DNA of 64,000 bases, from assembly GCF_036320485.1 (NCBI RefSeq), contig NZ_CP132911.1, forward strand, positions 2,728,001 to 2,792,000, read 5' to 3'. The notes under the pieces are model-generated. The model did not search any database and was not told the DNA's origin. It worked only from the letters and a program-made list of their open reading frames with translations. The first letter of the stretch is position 1, and every line of letters starts with the position of its first letter. Source of the DNA: Dyella sp. A6. Lineage in GTDB: Bacteria; Pseudomonadota; Gammaproteobacteria; Xanthomonadales; Rhodanobacteraceae. Below, piece by piece: positions 1 to 9,627 of this stretch. The position numbers and the translations under genes were made by a program.

Positions 1-515
1 GCCAGCGCGCGGCTGATGATCACCGGCACACCGGAAGATCCATTCTCGAGCTTGGCATCGCTGACGAACTCATCCGGCTTGAACCAGCGCCCGGCCGACA
101 GCTTGAGACCCAGGGTACGACCCAGCGACTCGCTGCCGAGATACTGGGTTACCGGAATGCTTGGCGCTTTCGTGTCATCGCGCAGGCGAACACCGCTGAA
201 ACTCATAGAGTGGCCGAACAGGGTCTGGTTGACGATGGCCGTGTCGGACACCCCTGGTAGGGCACGCAATGCGGCCAAATCGGTGCGTGTCTGCGCCATC
301 ACCGCCTCCGGCGAGCCACGCATGACACTGCGGACACCCACTTCGACCAGATGCGCTTCGTCGACACCGGTGGGCCGCTGCATGCGCTCTAGCCGGGCGC
401 CGATCAGGAACAGCGCGTTGCATACCACCGCGCAGGAAAAGGCGATCTCCAGCACCAGCAGGCCCACCGCGATCCGATGGCGTCCAAGGGCATGGAGAAT
501 GTGGCGAAAATGCAT
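1..515 (-). CDS. MacB-like ABC transporter permease, type B, 3' end missing
   Basis: Only about 171 N-terminal residues are inside the window; the gene continues past base 1. The start ATG at 515 gives MHFRHILHALGRHRIAVGLL followed by one hydrophobic segment and a periplasmic core that begins like the other type-B permeases of this operon (VVCNALFLIGARLERMQRPTGV resembles the genes at 1907 and 4740). MacB/FtsX-family permeases have one N-terminal membrane helix, a large periplasmic domain and three C-terminal helices; only the first part is visible. It starts 10 bases after the preceding type-A gene, so the two are almost certainly translated together. It is the sixth permease of the operon and the B partner of the third A/B pair. 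Confidence 0.85.
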   Translation of the reverse strand, partial: MHFRHILHALGRHRIAVGLLVLEIAFSCAVVCNALFLIGARLERMQRPTGVDEAHLVEVGVRSVMRGSPEAVMAQTRTDLAALRALPGVSDTAIVNQTLFGHSMSFSGVRLRDDTKAPSIPVTQYLGSESLGRTLGLKLSAGRWFKPDEFVSDAKLENGSSGVPVIISRAL

Positions 516-525
516 CACAGGTGTC

Positions 526-1818
526 CTAGTTCGACTTGAGCGCGGCGGCCGGTGCCACATGCATGGCCTTCCATGCCGGCAACAGGCCCGCCAGCAGGCT
601 GCTCAGCAAGGCCAGCACAAAGGTGGTCAGCAACATGCCGAGGTCCATGTGGATGAAGGCCGCATAGTCGGTAGGCTGATGGCGAACCAGCAGCACCCCC
701 AGGCCCGCCAGTGCCAGGCCGACCACGCCACCTGCCAGGCCGACGATTCCGGCCTCGACCAGGCATTGCATGAAGATCGCCTTGCGCGACGCGCCCAGCG
801 CCCGGCGCACGCCAAGCTCGCCACTGCGGCGTAGGAATTTCGCCAGCAGCAGGCCCACCGTGTTGAGCAGACAGATCCCCAGGAACCCGAGTGCCAGCCA
901 CATCTGCAGACGTACGTCCGACGGCACCACGCCCTTGGCGTCCAGCCATTGCATCACGTCCTGCAGCGATACCTGCCCGCGGTGCGTGAAGCGTCCGGCC
1001 TGTTGCTGCTGGGCAATGTAGTTGTGCAGGTACTGCCGATAGGCAGCCACCTTCGACGGGGTATCCAGCTCCACCCAGTACTGCAGCCACAGGCATGGGG
1101 CGTTCATGGCATGTACGTCGGCACCACTGCCCCAGCAGTTCGTATTGCCGCTGGTCGGCAGATGCAGGTCCAGCGCCGTGGTGATGGGCACGAATACCTG
1201 TTCGCTGTCGCCGAACTTGCCGTTGCTCAGGTCGTAGAAGCGCGGGTTCATGTTCCAGTCGCCCAGCACCCCGATCACGCGCAGCGACTGATCCCCCACA
1301 TTAAGCGTCTTGCCGACACTGTCGCGGCCGCCGAACAACTGCTCGTTCAAGGCTGCCGAAATCACCGCGACGCGTTCGCGTGCGGTGTCGTCCGCGCGGC
1401 TCCAGCCATGCCCATAACGCAACGGCACGTCGAACATGGGGAAGAAATCCGCACTGGTATAGCGCGCCTCAACACTCAGAGGATCGCCCTGCGCTGTTGA
1501 CACCACCATCGACCCCGCGGACATCATCGCCTGCCGGTCGCCACGCGCATCCCCCATCAGCGCAGTGGCATCGCGGCGGGTCAGGTTGTCCGGCACCTTG
1601 TCGCCCGGCTTGAAGTTGGCATCGGGAAACACGTTCATCCGCACGCGGAAAAGCTGTGCGCTTTTCTGCGGAATCGGATCGCCCGACAGCACGTGCATGA
1701 CCGTCAGTGTGGTCATGCTGGTGCCGATGCCCAACGCGATCGTCAGCACCATCAGCGCCGTCAGCACCTTGTTGCGTTTCAGGCTGCGCAACGCCAGGTT
1801 GAAGTAATAAGCCAGCAC
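526..1818 (-). CDS. MacB-like ABC transporter permease, type A (third pair)
   Basis: Inner-membrane permease of the FtsX/MacB class, about 430 residues. The start is GTG at 1818 (VLAYYFNLALRSLKRNKVLT), chosen because a GGAGAG motif sits just upstream and because its siblings begin MLAYY or MFGYY; an in-frame TTG at 1983 would add unrelated sequence. One N-terminal helix (about 18-40), a MacB-like periplasmic core, then three C-terminal helices containing FLRRSGELGVRRALGAS, the cytoplasmic coupling motif of the family. The C-terminus ALKSN matches the other type-A copies. Two cysteines in the periplasmic domain (SGNTNC and APCLW) are conserved in all three A genes. The N-terminal helix, coupling helix and tail are intact, so it looks functional. 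The substrate cannot be told from sequence. Confidence 0.88.
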   Translation of the reverse strand: MLAYYFNLALRSLKRNKVLTALMVLTIALGIGTSMTTLTVMHVLSGDPIPQKSAQLFRVRMNVFPDANFKPGDKVPDNLTRRDATALMGDARGDRQAMMSAGSMVVSTAQGDPLSVEARYTSADFFPMFDVPLRYGHGWSRADDTARERVAVISAALNEQLFGGRDSVGKTLNVGDQSLRVIGVLGDWNMNPRFYDLSNGKFGDSEQVFVPITTALDLHLPTSGNTNCWGSGADVHAMNAPCLWLQYWVELDTPSKVAAYRQYLHNYIAQQQQAGRFTHRGQVSLQDVMQWLDAKGVVPSDVRLQMWLALGFLGICLLNTVGLLLAKFLRRSGELGVRRALGASRKAIFMQCLVEAGIVGLAGGVVGLALAGLGVLLVRHQPTDYAAFIHMDLGMLLTTFVLALLSSLLAGLLPAWKAMHVAPAAALKSN

Positions 1819-1906
1819 TTGATGTCCCTTGCTCTCCTGGAACCCGTACAGCACACGGTTCCGTTGTCGATCCAGGCCCTGGCGGCATCCCTCGCCGCCA
1901 GAACAT

Positions 1907-3160
1907 TCACGCCGACCGCGTCGCCACCACCGGCGGCACGTTGGATGCGCGTCGCGCCGGTGCGAATACCGCGCACTGTCCAAGCAGCAGCACCACCACG
2001 ACGCCGGCCAGCACGTAGGGCACCGGCAACCGGTTCATCTCGTAGTACTTCATCAGCAGCAGGTTGAGGATGATCGCCATGCCCACGCCGGCCACGGCGC
2101 CGCCGCCCGCGATCAGCAGGTTTTCCCACTGGAAGTAATGCAGGATGTCGGACTTGCGCGCACCCAGCGCACGGCGCACGCCGATCTGGCGATGCCGCTG
2201 GCCGACCCAGAAACTGGTCAGGCCTACGATGCCCGCGGCGGTGACGCCGAGCAGGATCAGGCAGATCACGCCCATCAGGATCGCCATACCCACGTCGGCG
2301 CGGTAGGCGTGCGCGCGGATGTCCGCGAACGATTTGACGCTGTCGTCGTCCAGCACACGCATCGGGTCGGCCTTGTACAGCGCCGGCGCCACCTCGCGCA
2401 TCGCCGCCTGTATCCGTCCCGGCTTGGCGCGCACCGCGTAGAGGGCGAAATTGCCATCCAGGCGGGCTGGCTCGATCACCGCATTCCAGACAGAAGCATT
2501 GGACCCGCTCCCCGTGGAGGGTGACTGCAGGCGTGCCACTTCCCCGACGATGGTGCTCGGCGTATTGCTTCCGTCCAGATAGATCGCCTTGCCGATCGCG
2601 TTGCCCTTGGGGAACACCTGGTCTGCCAGGGCCTTGGTCACGATGATGATGTTCGGCTCGGAAGTGTTGCGAAAACCCTTGTTGGCGACGTCGCCCGCAT
2701 TGAAGTCGCGGCCGGCGATCAGGTGCAGGCCCATCGTCGTCACGAAGTTCTGGTCGCCGAAGAAGTAGGTGGTACGCGCCTTGATGGTTTGCAGCGTCGC
2801 ACCCGGCTGCAGCGCCACCGCGCCGTTCCAGCTCGAATTGAGCAGGGGCATCGAGTTGACCGGCGACACCGAGGCCACGTCGGGCAACGAACGCAATGTG
2901 ACCAGATCCTCGCGAAGCAGTGAATCCAGTTTCTGGATGCTGGCCGGGTCATCGCCGGTAGGCGCACCCACCCACTGGTTGGTCACCAGGAACAGGTCCT
3001 GTTCCTTCAGGCCGGTGGGGCGGTCCACGCGCTGGATGCGCTGGCCGATGATGAATACCGCGTTGCAGACGATCGCCAAAGTCAACGCGATCTGCAGTGC
3101 GATCAGCACCACGCCGGCCTTGTGCTTGCGCAGCGCCGCGATCATGGGATGGATGGTCAT
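1907..3160 (-). CDS. MacB-like ABC transporter permease, type B (second pair)
   Basis: 417-residue permease beginning MTIHPMIAALRKHKAGVVLI. An N-terminal helix (about 15-38) precedes a MacB-type periplasmic domain; three C-terminal helices carry the coupling motif FWVGQRHRQIGVRRALGARK. The B type differs from the A type by the WVGQR(H/R)(R/K)QIG sequence at this place (A has FLRRSGE(I/L)G) and by a short C-terminus ending VVATRSA. It follows the type-A gene at 3288-4610 after about 127 bases that contain a small palindromic repeat, and precedes the type-A gene at 526-1818. Like its relatives it should work with the single ATPase encoded upstream at 8760-9485. Confidence 0.88.
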   Translation of the reverse strand: MTIHPMIAALRKHKAGVVLIALQIALTLAIVCNAVFIIGQRIQRVDRPTGLKEQDLFLVTNQWVGAPTGDDPASIQKLDSLLREDLVTLRSLPDVASVSPVNSMPLLNSSWNGAVALQPGATLQTIKARTTYFFGDQNFVTTMGLHLIAGRDFNAGDVANKGFRNTSEPNIIIVTKALADQVFPKGNAIGKAIYLDGSNTPSTIVGEVARLQSPSTGSGSNASVWNAVIEPARLDGNFALYAVRAKPGRIQAAMREVAPALYKADPMRVLDDDSVKSFADIRAHAYRADVGMAILMGVICLILLGVTAAGIVGLTSFWVGQRHRQIGVRRALGARKSDILHYFQWENLLIAGGGAVAGVGMAIILNLLLMKYYEMNRLPVPYVLAGVVVVLLLGQCAVFAPARRASNVPPVVATRSA

Positions 3161-3183
3161 GCCCGAGTCCTCTTTCGCCTGTC

Positions 3184-3203
3184 GTTCCGGCGAATGCCGG
3201 AAC
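3184..3203. repeat. Short palindromic (REP-like) element between permease genes
   Basis: GTTCCGGC, a 4-base loop GAAT, then GCCGGAAC: a perfect 8-bp stem in the gap between two permease genes. It resembles the palindromic repeats scattered through many proteobacterial genomes. It could form an RNA hairpin that stabilises or attenuates the long efflux transcript; this role is inferred. Confidence 0.5.
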
Positions 3204-3287
3204 CCCGTGCCATGGTGTGTTGATGCCGAAGCCGCCGGATCGCCGTGCAGACAGGCGTGACGACCAGGCGTGCCGTGCGGGAATGCA

Positions 3288-4610
3288 TCAGTTGCTTTTC
3301 AGCTGCCACGCAGGCTGGACCCGCGAGGCGCGATAGGTGGGATACAACCCCGCCAGCAGGGTCGCCACGACCGCCACCAGCAGGGTCAACAGCAGCAGCG
3401 ACACGTTCAGCCGGGCCAGTGCGGCGATGTCCTTCGGCAGCACCCAGCTCACGCTGGCCACACCCAGTCCGGTCAGCAGCAGACCGAGCACGCCGCCGGA
3501 CAGCCCGACGATGCCCGCCTCGGTCAGGAATTGCGCATACACCGCCGCCCTCGGCGCGCCCAATGCGCGACGCACGCCGATCTCGCCGCTGCGGCGCAGG
3601 AACTTGGCCAGCAGCAGGCCGGCCGTGTTCACCAGGCAAACGATCAGCAACCCCAGCGCCACCAGCAGCGACACCTTGGTATCGCTGGGCACCACATGCT
3701 GGTAACTCAGCCACTGGGGCAGGTCGCGCAATTCGGTCTTGGGCGGCCAGGCAAAGCGCCCCGACTGTTGCTGCTGGCGCATGTAGTTCTTCAGGTAATC
3801 GCGATAGCTGCGCACCGCACCGGCGCTGTCCAGTTCGGCCATGTAGGCGATCCACACACAACTGGAATGCTGCAGGCCGACGAAGCCGGCTTCCTTCGGT
3901 ATCGCGTCGCAGTTCGTGTTGCCGTTGTTGGAAAGTCCCATGTCGATGGCGGTCTGGAACGGCATGAACAGGTCTTCCGCGTCGGTATGGAAGCCGCCGG
4001 AATTCACCAGGTCGTAGAAGCGTGGCTGCGGATTCCAGTGATTGGCCACACCCACCACGCGGTAATCCTTGCCTTCGACATCGATCGTCTTGCCCACGCT
4101 GTTGGCACCGCCGAACAACTTCCGGTTGAGCTTGCTGCTGATCACCACCACATGGGCGCGTTCATGGTCTTCCTGCGCGGTCCAGCCACTGCCGTACAGG
4201 AACGGCACGTCCAGCATCGGGAAGAATTCGCTGTAGACCGCATGCCCGCTGACATGGACCGGATGCTTGGCCGCGTCGGCCGGCACCACCGAGGGCGAAA
4301 TCTGATACATCGCCGACTGGTACTTCGCACGGTGATCGCGCATCAGTGCCACCGCGTCGGTGTAGTCCAGCGCATCGGGCAGATGATCGTAGCCACCCTT
4401 CTTGCGGGTCTCCGGCCCCCAGATGTCGAGCTGCGGTACGAACAGCTTCGACGACTTCCACGGTATCGGGTCGCCCGATACCGCACGGAACACCGACCAG
4501 GTGGTCATCGACGCGGCCACGCCGAAGCCGATGGCGAGCACCATCAGCACGGTGAGGCCGGGGCTGCGCTTGAGGCTGCGCAGGGCCAGATCCAGGTAAT
4601 AGCCAAACAT
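3288..4610 (-). CDS. MacB-like ABC transporter permease, type A (second pair)
   Basis: 440-residue permease starting MFGYYLDLALRSLKRSPGLT. Membrane helix at about 18-40, periplasmic core to about 310, then three helices with FLRRSGEIGVRRALGAPR between the first two. The C-terminus is VQPAWQLKSN, identical to the first type-A copy at 5992-7305, which shows recent common ancestry within the operon. The paired periplasmic cysteines are present (NGNTNC and SSCVW). About 129 bases separate it from the preceding type-B gene, more than the 10 bases seen inside pairs. Together these points suggest that each A/B pair is a unit that has been duplicated. Confidence 0.88.
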   Translation of the reverse strand: MFGYYLDLALRSLKRSPGLTVLMVLAIGFGVAASMTTWSVFRAVSGDPIPWKSSKLFVPQLDIWGPETRKKGGYDHLPDALDYTDAVALMRDHRAKYQSAMYQISPSVVPADAAKHPVHVSGHAVYSEFFPMLDVPFLYGSGWTAQEDHERAHVVVISSKLNRKLFGGANSVGKTIDVEGKDYRVVGVANHWNPQPRFYDLVNSGGFHTDAEDLFMPFQTAIDMGLSNNGNTNCDAIPKEAGFVGLQHSSCVWIAYMAELDSAGAVRSYRDYLKNYMRQQQQSGRFAWPPKTELRDLPQWLSYQHVVPSDTKVSLLVALGLLIVCLVNTAGLLLAKFLRRSGEIGVRRALGAPRAAVYAQFLTEAGIVGLSGGVLGLLLTGLGVASVSWVLPKDIAALARLNVSLLLLTLLVAVVATLLAGLYPTYRASRVQPAWQLKSN

Positions 4611-4739
4611 GTTTCACGCCCCCGTTGGCGAACACGATCTCGTTGCATTCGATGGACCAGCGGTCACACGGCCAAAGCTGTCCATCACGTTGTCCCGTTA
4701 CGCAAACCGCCTACTGCTGTTGCTTGCCGCCTGCCTGCG

Positions 4740-5981
4740 CTAGGCCGTACGTGTCGCCTCGATCGGTGACACGCGCGACGCGCGCAGCGCCGGCGCCAGT
4801 ACCGCACCCTGCCCCAGCAGCAACAGCACCAGCACGCCGACACCGATGTAGGCCAGCGACATGTGGTCCATCGCGAAGTGGGTGACCATCCAGAGGTTGA
4901 AGGCCAGCGCCAGCACGGTGCCCAGTGCCACACCGGCCAGGCTGATCATGAAATTCTCGGTGAGGAAATAGCCGAGGATGTCGTTGCGGGTCGCGCCCAG
5001 TGCGCGGCGCACGCCGATCTGCTTGCGCCGCTGGCCAACCCAGAAGCTGGTCAGGCCGACGATGCCCGCGGCGGTGATCGCCAGCAGCACGATGCTGATC
5101 ACGCTCATCAGGATCACCATGCCGCGATCGCTGTCGAACACCTTGTGACGGATCGTGGCGTAGTCCTGGATGCTGTCCTTGAGGTCGAGGAGACGCATGC
5201 GGCTCTGCGCATACAGGGCCTTGGGCGCCTCGCGCATGGCGGTGGCAAGCTGGCCCGGTTTGGCACGCACGATGTAGAAGATGCCGCGCGAGTCGTCGGC
5301 GCGCAGCGGCCAGATCAGCGACTGCCCGGCATGCGCCTGGCTCCATTGATCCACGCCTTGCCGATGCAGTGTGTCGACGATGCCGATGATGGTGCTCGGC
5401 GTCGTACCCATTGCATAGAAACTCTTGCCCAATGCGTCGCCACCCGGAAACAAGCGGTCGGCCAGCGCCTTGCTCACGATCACCGTCGGTGGCGTGATGC
5501 TTTGCTGGGTACCCATCACCATCACATCGTCAGAGCGGAAATTGCGCCCCGCGATCAGTTTCAGGCCCAGCGTGTCAATGAAATGCGTGTCGCCGGTATA
5601 GATCGCCGCATCGGTCGTCGGCTTGGTCTGGTCGGGCGTCATCGTGACGAAATTGTCCCAACCACCGCCCTGCAAGGGATAACCGCTGGAAGGCGTGGCA
5701 TCACGCACGGCGGGCAGCTGACGCAGCGCCAGCAGGTCGGCACGCACCTGCGCATCCACCTGCGTCGTCGATTGTGCGGTGTCGGCCCACCGGTTGGCGA
5801 TGACGAATACGTCTGCCTCGTCCACGCCACTTGGCTGGGACACGATCGCCAACCGCTGATGGATAATGAACAGCGCGTTGCAGACGATCGCCAGAGTCAA
5901 CGCGATCTGCAGCGCGATCAGCAGGGTGCCCGCCTTGTGCCGGCGCAGTGCGACGAGGATGGGTTTGATCTCGAGACTCAT
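4740..5981 (-). CDS. MacB-like ABC transporter permease, type B (first pair)
   Basis: 413 residues, starting MSLEIKPILVALRRHKAGTLL. It has the single N-terminal helix, a MacB-like periplasmic domain and three C-terminal helices with FWVGQRRKQIGVRRALGATR. It starts only 10 bases after the stop of the type-A gene at 5992-7305, so translation is probably coupled. Its sequence is close to the type-B gene at 1907-3160 (shared IALQIALTLAIVCNA around the first helix). It probably forms a heteromeric permease with its type-A partner; MacB itself is a homodimer, so a heterodimer here is inference from the constant pairing. Confidence 0.88.
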   Translation of the reverse strand: MSLEIKPILVALRRHKAGTLLIALQIALTLAIVCNALFIIHQRLAIVSQPSGVDEADVFVIANRWADTAQSTTQVDAQVRADLLALRQLPAVRDATPSSGYPLQGGGWDNFVTMTPDQTKPTTDAAIYTGDTHFIDTLGLKLIAGRNFRSDDVMVMGTQQSITPPTVIVSKALADRLFPGGDALGKSFYAMGTTPSTIIGIVDTLHRQGVDQWSQAHAGQSLIWPLRADDSRGIFYIVRAKPGQLATAMREAPKALYAQSRMRLLDLKDSIQDYATIRHKVFDSDRGMVILMSVISIVLLAITAAGIVGLTSFWVGQRRKQIGVRRALGATRNDILGYFLTENFMISLAGVALGTVLALAFNLWMVTHFAMDHMSLAYIGVGVLVLLLLGQGAVLAPALRASRVSPIEATRTA

Positions 5982-5991
5982 CGTTGTCGCC

Positions 5992-7305
5992 TCAGTTCGA
6001 CTTCAACTGCCAGGCCGGCTGCACATGGGCCGCGCGCCAGGCCGGATAGAACGCCGCCAGCACGGTCGCGATGATCGCCACCAGCAGGGTCAGCCCCACC
6101 AGCGAGAGATCGAGGTGTGCCAGCCGGGCGATCTGCGGCGGAAACAGGATTCCCACACTGGACACGCCGGCCGCCGTGAACAGCAGCCCCAGCACGCCAC
6201 CGGCCAACCCCACCGTGCCCGCCTCGATCAGGTACTGCGTGTAGATCTCCTGCCGTGTGGCGCCCAGCGCACGGCGCACACCGATTTCGCCCGAACGGCG
6301 CAGGAACTTGGCCAGCAGCAGGCCAATGGTGTTGACCAGGCAGATCACGAAGAAGCCCAGCGACACCACCAGCGAGATGCGGCTTTCCGGTGGCACCACC
6401 TGTTCGTAGTCCATCCACTGCACCACGTCACGCAGGCGTACGTTGGGCGCCCAGTTGAAGCGGCCCGCACGCTGCTGCTCGGCGGCGTAATTGGTGAGAA
6501 AACGGCGATAGCTGGCGACTTCGGCCGGGGTATCCAGTTCCACCCACGGCGTTATCCACGCGCAATTGCTTTGCAGATAGCTCTGCCAGTTAGTGAAGCT
6601 GAGCGAACCACGACAGGTGTTGCGACCATCGGGATGCATGTGCAGATCGATCGCACGGTTGAACACCATGTAGATGTCCGGCTCGTCGGCAAAACCCTGC
6701 GTACTGAACAGGTCGTAGAAACGCGGCTTCGGATTCCAGTGATGGGTTACCCCCACGACGCGGTAACCATGCCCGCCAAGATTGATCATGCGACCCACGC
6801 TGTCGGCGCCACCGAACAGTTTCTGATTGAGCGTGTCGCTGATGACCACGTCGGCCGCACGCGCATGGTCGTCCTGCGCACTCCAGCCACTGCCGTATCG
6901 GAACGGCACCTCGAACATGGTGAAGAAGTCGCTGGTGACGGCGTAACCGTTGGCATTCAACGGCAGCTCGCGGCTGCCGCCCGGCATCACCCTCATTCCC
7001 ACCATGTAGAAAACGGTCTGCCGTTTCGCCGCGTGTGCATGCATCAGCGCCGTCGCATCCACATAGTCCAGCGCTTCCGCCGGTTCGTTGTGGGGCAGGT
7101 TCTGCTGCGGCCCCCAGCTGTCGATCTGCGGAGTGAACAGCTGTGCCGACTTGTCGGGGATCGGGTTGCCGGACACCGCGCGGAACACCGACCAGGTGAT
7201 CATCGATGCGGCCACGCCGAAGCCGATCGCCATCACCATCAAGGCTGTCAGCATCGGGTTGCGGCGCAGGCTGCGCAGGCCGAGTTCGAGGTAATAGGCC
7301 AGCAT
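5992..7305 (-). CDS. MacB-like ABC transporter permease, type A (first pair)
   Basis: 437 residues, starting MLAYYLELGLRSLRRNPMLT. N-terminal helix about 18-40, periplasmic MacB-like core, three C-terminal helices with FLRRSGEIGVRRALGATR, and the tail VQPAWQLKSN. The paired cysteines of the A type are present (RNTCRGS and SNCAW), about 25 residues apart, and could form a periplasmic disulfide. It is the first permease after the outer-membrane channel gene, 62 bases downstream. No ATPase domain is fused, unlike classical MacB, so it depends on the separate ATPase at 8760-9485. Confidence 0.88.
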   Translation of the reverse strand: MLAYYLELGLRSLRRNPMLTALMVMAIGFGVAASMITWSVFRAVSGNPIPDKSAQLFTPQIDSWGPQQNLPHNEPAEALDYVDATALMHAHAAKRQTVFYMVGMRVMPGGSRELPLNANGYAVTSDFFTMFEVPFRYGSGWSAQDDHARAADVVISDTLNQKLFGGADSVGRMINLGGHGYRVVGVTHHWNPKPRFYDLFSTQGFADEPDIYMVFNRAIDLHMHPDGRNTCRGSLSFTNWQSYLQSNCAWITPWVELDTPAEVASYRRFLTNYAAEQQRAGRFNWAPNVRLRDVVQWMDYEQVVPPESRISLVVSLGFFVICLVNTIGLLLAKFLRRSGEIGVRRALGATRQEIYTQYLIEAGTVGLAGGVLGLLFTAAGVSSVGILFPPQIARLAHLDLSLVGLTLLVAIIATVLAAFYPAWRAAHVQPAWQLKSN

Positions 7306-7367
7306 GGCTCATGCCCTCCGTTGATGGCGTGTCGCCGTGGCGTCGATGCGATGCATGCGTGCACGGT

Positions 7368-8714
7368 TCATTGCAGCAACCGGTTGATCGCCTGCAGATC
7401 GGCCACGCTTATGGTGCCGGCGGCCTGCTTCAGCAGCAGTTTGTTGAGGATGAACTGGTGGCGCACCACCGTGTATTCGCTCTGCACGTTGGCCAGCGTC
7501 TCGATCGCGAACACCACGTTGGTCAGCGACTGCGTGCCGATCGAATAGCCCGCGCGCATTGAGGCCAGCGACTGCTTCGCTGCCGCGACAGATTCGCGTG
7601 CGCTGTCGACCTGGTCGATGCCGTCCACCACCAGGTTGAAGTAATTGCTGGCATCGCGTTCGGCCAGGCGGCGCTCGCTTTCCAGCGTGCCCTGGTCGGC
7701 GTCGCGCTGGTAGATGGCCTGCTTGACCCGGGCATGGGTCAGGCCACCGCTGAACAGCGGAATGCTCAGGGTCAGGCCCACCGTGGTGGTGGCCGGACCA
7801 TAGGTCCCGCTGCCCGGCATGGTGTTCGTCCACTGGCCGAATTTGTTGTAGCCCACGCCCGCGGTCAGGGTCGGCAGGTGCCCGGCACGCGCGGCGAACA
7901 CCCGGTGCTGGTCGGCGCGCACCGTGTAGCGCGCAGCCAGCAGGGTCGGGTTGGTCTGCATCGCGGCATCCACCCAGGCCTTCGCGTTGTCCGGCTTGGG
8001 CGGCTGCATCGGCAGATCGTCGCGCAGCTTCTTCAGCGTGCCGACCGGCTCGCCGGTGATCTGCTGCAGCGCCTTGCGCGCGTCCTTCAGGCTGTCCTGG
8101 GCGCTGATCCGCTGCGCCTTGATGTACAGGTAGTAGGCCTTCGACTGCGCCACGTCCGCCGCCATCGACAGACCGTTCTTGAAGCGCGTGCGGGTCTGGT
8201 CGAACTCCTGCTTGTAGGCGTCCTCGTAGTTGCGGTAGATCTCGACCGTGTCCTGCGCCACCAGCACGTTGAAATAGGCCCTGGCCACGCGCACGTAGAG
8301 GTTCTGCAACGCCGCGCGGTAGGTCTGTTCCTGGGCATCGCTGGCCGCGTGCGCCGCCCGCAGGTCGGCGATCGCGGCCAGGTCGATGATCGGCTGGCTG
8401 AGCGTGCCGGTCAGGCTGCGCTCCCGCGTGTGTCCGCCGCCGCTGGTGCTGACGATGTTGCCGCTGCTGTCGGTCGTCTGATTGGTTCCACCGCTGTGGA
8501 TCTGGTCGAACTCCAGCCCGGCGGACAACTGCGGCAGCAGCGCGGCACGCGCGGCCGGCACGTCTTCGGCCACCAGCAGCCGCTGGGCATCGGCGGTGGC
8601 CAGCACCGGGTCGTTGGACACCGCCTGACGGTAGGCGTCCATCAGGTCCTCGCCGTGCCCCGCGAACGGGACCACGGCAAGCACGAGCAGCACGGGCAAC
8701 AGCTTCATACGCAT
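7368..8714 (-). CDS. TolC-family outer membrane efflux channel protein
   Basis: 448-residue outer-membrane factor. A signal peptide (MRMKLLPVLLVLAVVPFAGHG) is followed by DLMDAYRQAVSNDPVLATADAQ, the usual first repeat of TolC, and by two internally homologous halves rich in alpha-helical heptads (the second from about residue 230). A glycine/serine/threonine-rich loop at about 75-95 fits an extracellular strand loop. The protein should form the trimeric channel that completes the adaptor/ATPase/permease pump. It lies 45 bases after the ATPase gene and 62 bases before the first permease gene. Substrate specificity is not set by this component. Confidence 0.9.
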   Translation of the reverse strand: MRMKLLPVLLVLAVVPFAGHGEDLMDAYRQAVSNDPVLATADAQRLLVAEDVPAARAALLPQLSAGLEFDQIHSGGTNQTTDSSGNIVSTSGGGHTRERSLTGTLSQPIIDLAAIADLRAAHAASDAQEQTYRAALQNLYVRVARAYFNVLVAQDTVEIYRNYEDAYKQEFDQTRTRFKNGLSMAADVAQSKAYYLYIKAQRISAQDSLKDARKALQQITGEPVGTLKKLRDDLPMQPPKPDNAKAWVDAAMQTNPTLLAARYTVRADQHRVFAARAGHLPTLTAGVGYNKFGQWTNTMPGSGTYGPATTTVGLTLSIPLFSGGLTHARVKQAIYQRDADQGTLESERRLAERDASNYFNLVVDGIDQVDSARESVAAAKQSLASMRAGYSIGTQSLTNVVFAIETLANVQSEYTVVRHQFILNKLLLKQAAGTISVADLQAINRLLQ

Positions 8715-8759
8715 GGACGGGACTCGCAGGTAACGGACACGTGGACGGTCATGGGTGGC

Positions 8760-9485
8760 TCAGGCCTCGGTCACGCCACTGCGCGCCGCCATCACGCTGC
8801 TGTGGAAGCGCGGATCTTCAGCAAGGTCGACCACCTGGCCATCGATGATGTGCACGTTGCGCTGGGCGCGCGCGGCCAGTTCCGGGTCGTGGGTGACCAT
8901 CACGATGGTGGCGCCCTCGCGATGGATTTCTTCCAGCAGCTCCATCACGCCGCGCGCCATCTGGGTGTCCAGGTTGCCGGTCGGTTCGTCGGCCAGCAGC
9001 AGACGCGGCGAGCCGGCCAGCGCACGGGCGATCGCCACGCGCTGTTGCTGGCCGCCGGACAGTTCGGCCGGGTAGTGCTTGTGGCGCGAAGCCAGGCCCA
9101 CGCGTTCCAGCGCGTCCATGATGCGCTGCTTGCGCTCGGCCGACTTCATGCCGCGGTAGCGCAGCGGCACTTCCACGTTGTCGTACACGTTCAGGTCGGG
9201 AATCAGGTTGAACGCCTGGAAGATGAAGCCGATCTTCTCGTTGCGGATCTTCGAGCGGGCGTTGTCGTTGAGCTGGCTCACCTCGATGCCGTCGAGGTGG
9301 TATTCGCCACCGGTGAAGGTTTCGAGCAGGCCGGCGATGGTCAGGAAGGTGGTCTTGCCCGAACCGGAGGGGCCGGTGACGGCGACGAACTCGCCTTCCT
9401 TCACGTCGATGTTGAAATCGCGCAGCGCATAGGTTTCCACCACTTCGGTGCGGTAGACCTTGGACAGGTGGGTCATCTTCAGCAT
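8760..9485 (-). CDS. ABC transporter ATP-binding protein, MacB/LolD class
   Basis: 241-residue cytoplasmic ATPase. Walker A GPSGSGKT at 38-45, Q-loop around 90, signature [15 protein letters not shown] from 142, Walker [13 protein letters not shown] from 163 and the switch histidine in VMVTHD (about 199) are all intact. The signature and overall length are those of the LolD/MacB/FtsE class, which drives mechanotransmission permeases and does not form a transmembrane path itself. It is the only ATPase in the operon and must serve all six permeases downstream. About 140 bases separate it from the adaptor gene; the rest of the operon follows closely. Confidence 0.93.
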   Translation of the reverse strand: MLKMTHLSKVYRTEVVETYALRDFNIDVKEGEFVAVTGPSGSGKTTFLTIAGLLETFTGGEYHLDGIEVSQLNDNARSKIRNEKIGFIFQAFNLIPDLNVYDNVEVPLRYRGMKSAERKQRIMDALERVGLASRHKHYPAELSGGQQQRVAIARALAGSPRLLLADEPTGNLDTQMARGVMELLEEIHREGATIVMVTHDPELAARAQRNVHIIDGQVVDLAEDPRFHSSVMAARSGVTEA

Positions 9486-9627
9486 GGTTCACGTTCCTCG
9501 TGGCGGTGGATGGAAAGTTCAACAACGTTGCCGGAAGCCTTCCGGGCGAAACGGTCCGGTTCGAACAGGTGCGGCCATGGCCGACCGGCACCTGCCCTAT
9601 GCGCTCGGGCGCGGGTGTGGGTCACGT

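Noticed and set aside
1819..1983. N-terminal extension of the third type-A permease from TTG at 1983
   Set aside because: The extension overlaps the end of the upstream gene and is arginine/glycine-rich; GTG at 1818 has a ribosome-binding site and matches the sibling N-termini.
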